7,751 bases of DNA from NCBI GenBank assembly GCA_903932755.1, contig CAIZHL010000313.1:1-7751 (forward strand). Direction: 5' to 3'. The translations under genes and the position numbers were made by a program. Shown one piece after another: positions 7,389 to 7,751 of this stretch (within the stretch, counting starts at the first letter, position 1; each line of letters starts with the position of its first letter). The notes under the pieces are model-generated. The model saw only the letters and a list, made by a program, of their open reading frames with translations, was not told the DNA's origin and made no database searches. The DNA is from an uncultured beta proteobacterium. Its GTDB lineage: Bacteria > Pseudomonadota > Gammaproteobacteria > Burkholderiales > Rhodocyclaceae.

Positions 7389-7751
7389 CTAGGTCTTCGG
7401 TTTCAGATGCACATGCCCGTGCCCGCTGCCGGCGGGCCGATAGCCGTGGCCGTGGGAACGCCCGGCATCGACTTCGACGTCGATCAGGTTGATCTGGCCG
7501 TGGCGCACGCCGCGCTCGGCGATCAGCGCGTCGGCAAAGCCGCGCACCGCCGCGGTCGGCCCGCGCAGGACGACGCTTTCGAGGCAGTTTTCGTGGTCGA
7601 GGTGGGCATGCAACGTCGCCACCGTGAGGTCGTGCTGGCCGTGCTGCAAGGTGGTCAGCCGCTCGGCCAGATCGCGCTCGTGATGGTTATAAACATAGGA
7701 CAGACTGGCGACACAGTGAGTCGCCTCGCCACGCTTCTGGCGCGCCTGCTC
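7389..7751 (-). CDS. nikR: Nickel-responsive transcriptional regulator NikR, N-terminus cut by window edge
   Basis: The frame is open from the right edge to a TAG at 7389-7391, showing 120 residues. It covers the C-terminal ACT-like, tetramer-forming, nickel-binding domain: SLSYVYNHHERDLAERL, then HDLTVATLHAHLDHENCLE and IAERGVRHG, all close to Escherichia coli NikR. The four high-affinity Ni2+ ligands (E. coli H76, H87, H89, C95) are all present as visible residues H37, H48, H50 and C56. The ribbon-helix-helix DNA-binding domain (about 50 residues) lies outside the window. After the point where E. coli NikR ends there is an extra tail with SHGHGY and SGHGHVH, holding five His. By family, Ni-bound NikR represses nickel uptake genes; the dyad at 5868-5894 is its probable target here. 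A TTG at 7647-7649 is internal, not the start. Confidence 0.95.
   Translation of the reverse strand, partial: EQARQKRGEATHCVASLSYVYNHHERDLAERLTTLQHGQHDLTVATLHAHLDHENCLESVVLRGPTAAVRGFADALIAERGVRHGQINLIDVEVDAGRSHGHGYRPAGSGHGHVHLKPKT

Overview
The window is GC-rich and densely coded. It reads like a piece of a betaproteobacterial chromosome, probably close to the Rhodocyclaceae. That placement is inferred from codon composition, from the type of sensor domain in the histidine kinase, and from the pairing of a NiCoT transporter with NikR. No tRNA, rRNA, CRISPR array or insertion sequence was recognised.

Left part (1-5432, all minus strand): a SWIM-type SNF2 helicase (start 2551) runs off the left edge, so its C-terminal helicase half is missing. 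Upstream of it lies a hybrid sensor histidine kinase/response regulator (2742-5300). The readable frame of the kinase continues upstream to an ATG at 5432 but is broken by an in-frame TAA at 5352-5354, immediately before the first transmembrane helix. This kinase is therefore either a fresh pseudogene, a protein with an unusual start, or the product of a sequencing error. An 8-bp tandem duplication also sits on its probable start codon.

Middle (5433-5921): about 490 bases of divergent intergenic DNA. Most of it is GC-rich with no convincing gene. The last ~130 bases are AT-richer and hold the control region of the next gene, including a near-perfect NikR-type operator.

Right part (5868-7751): a compact nickel module. 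A NiCoT-family Ni/Co permease (5922-6743, plus) lies behind the NikR-like box. It converges with a minus-strand pair: the nickel-responsive repressor nikR (7389 to beyond the right edge, N-terminal DNA-binding part missing) and a glyoxalase-like VOC protein (6755-7387) that starts one base after the nikR stop. The likely circuit is that Ni-loaded NikR binds the dyad and shuts off nickel import. The glyoxalase-like protein is probably co-transcribed with nikR, and its role in nickel biology is an open question. The NikR here also carries a His-rich C-terminal tail.
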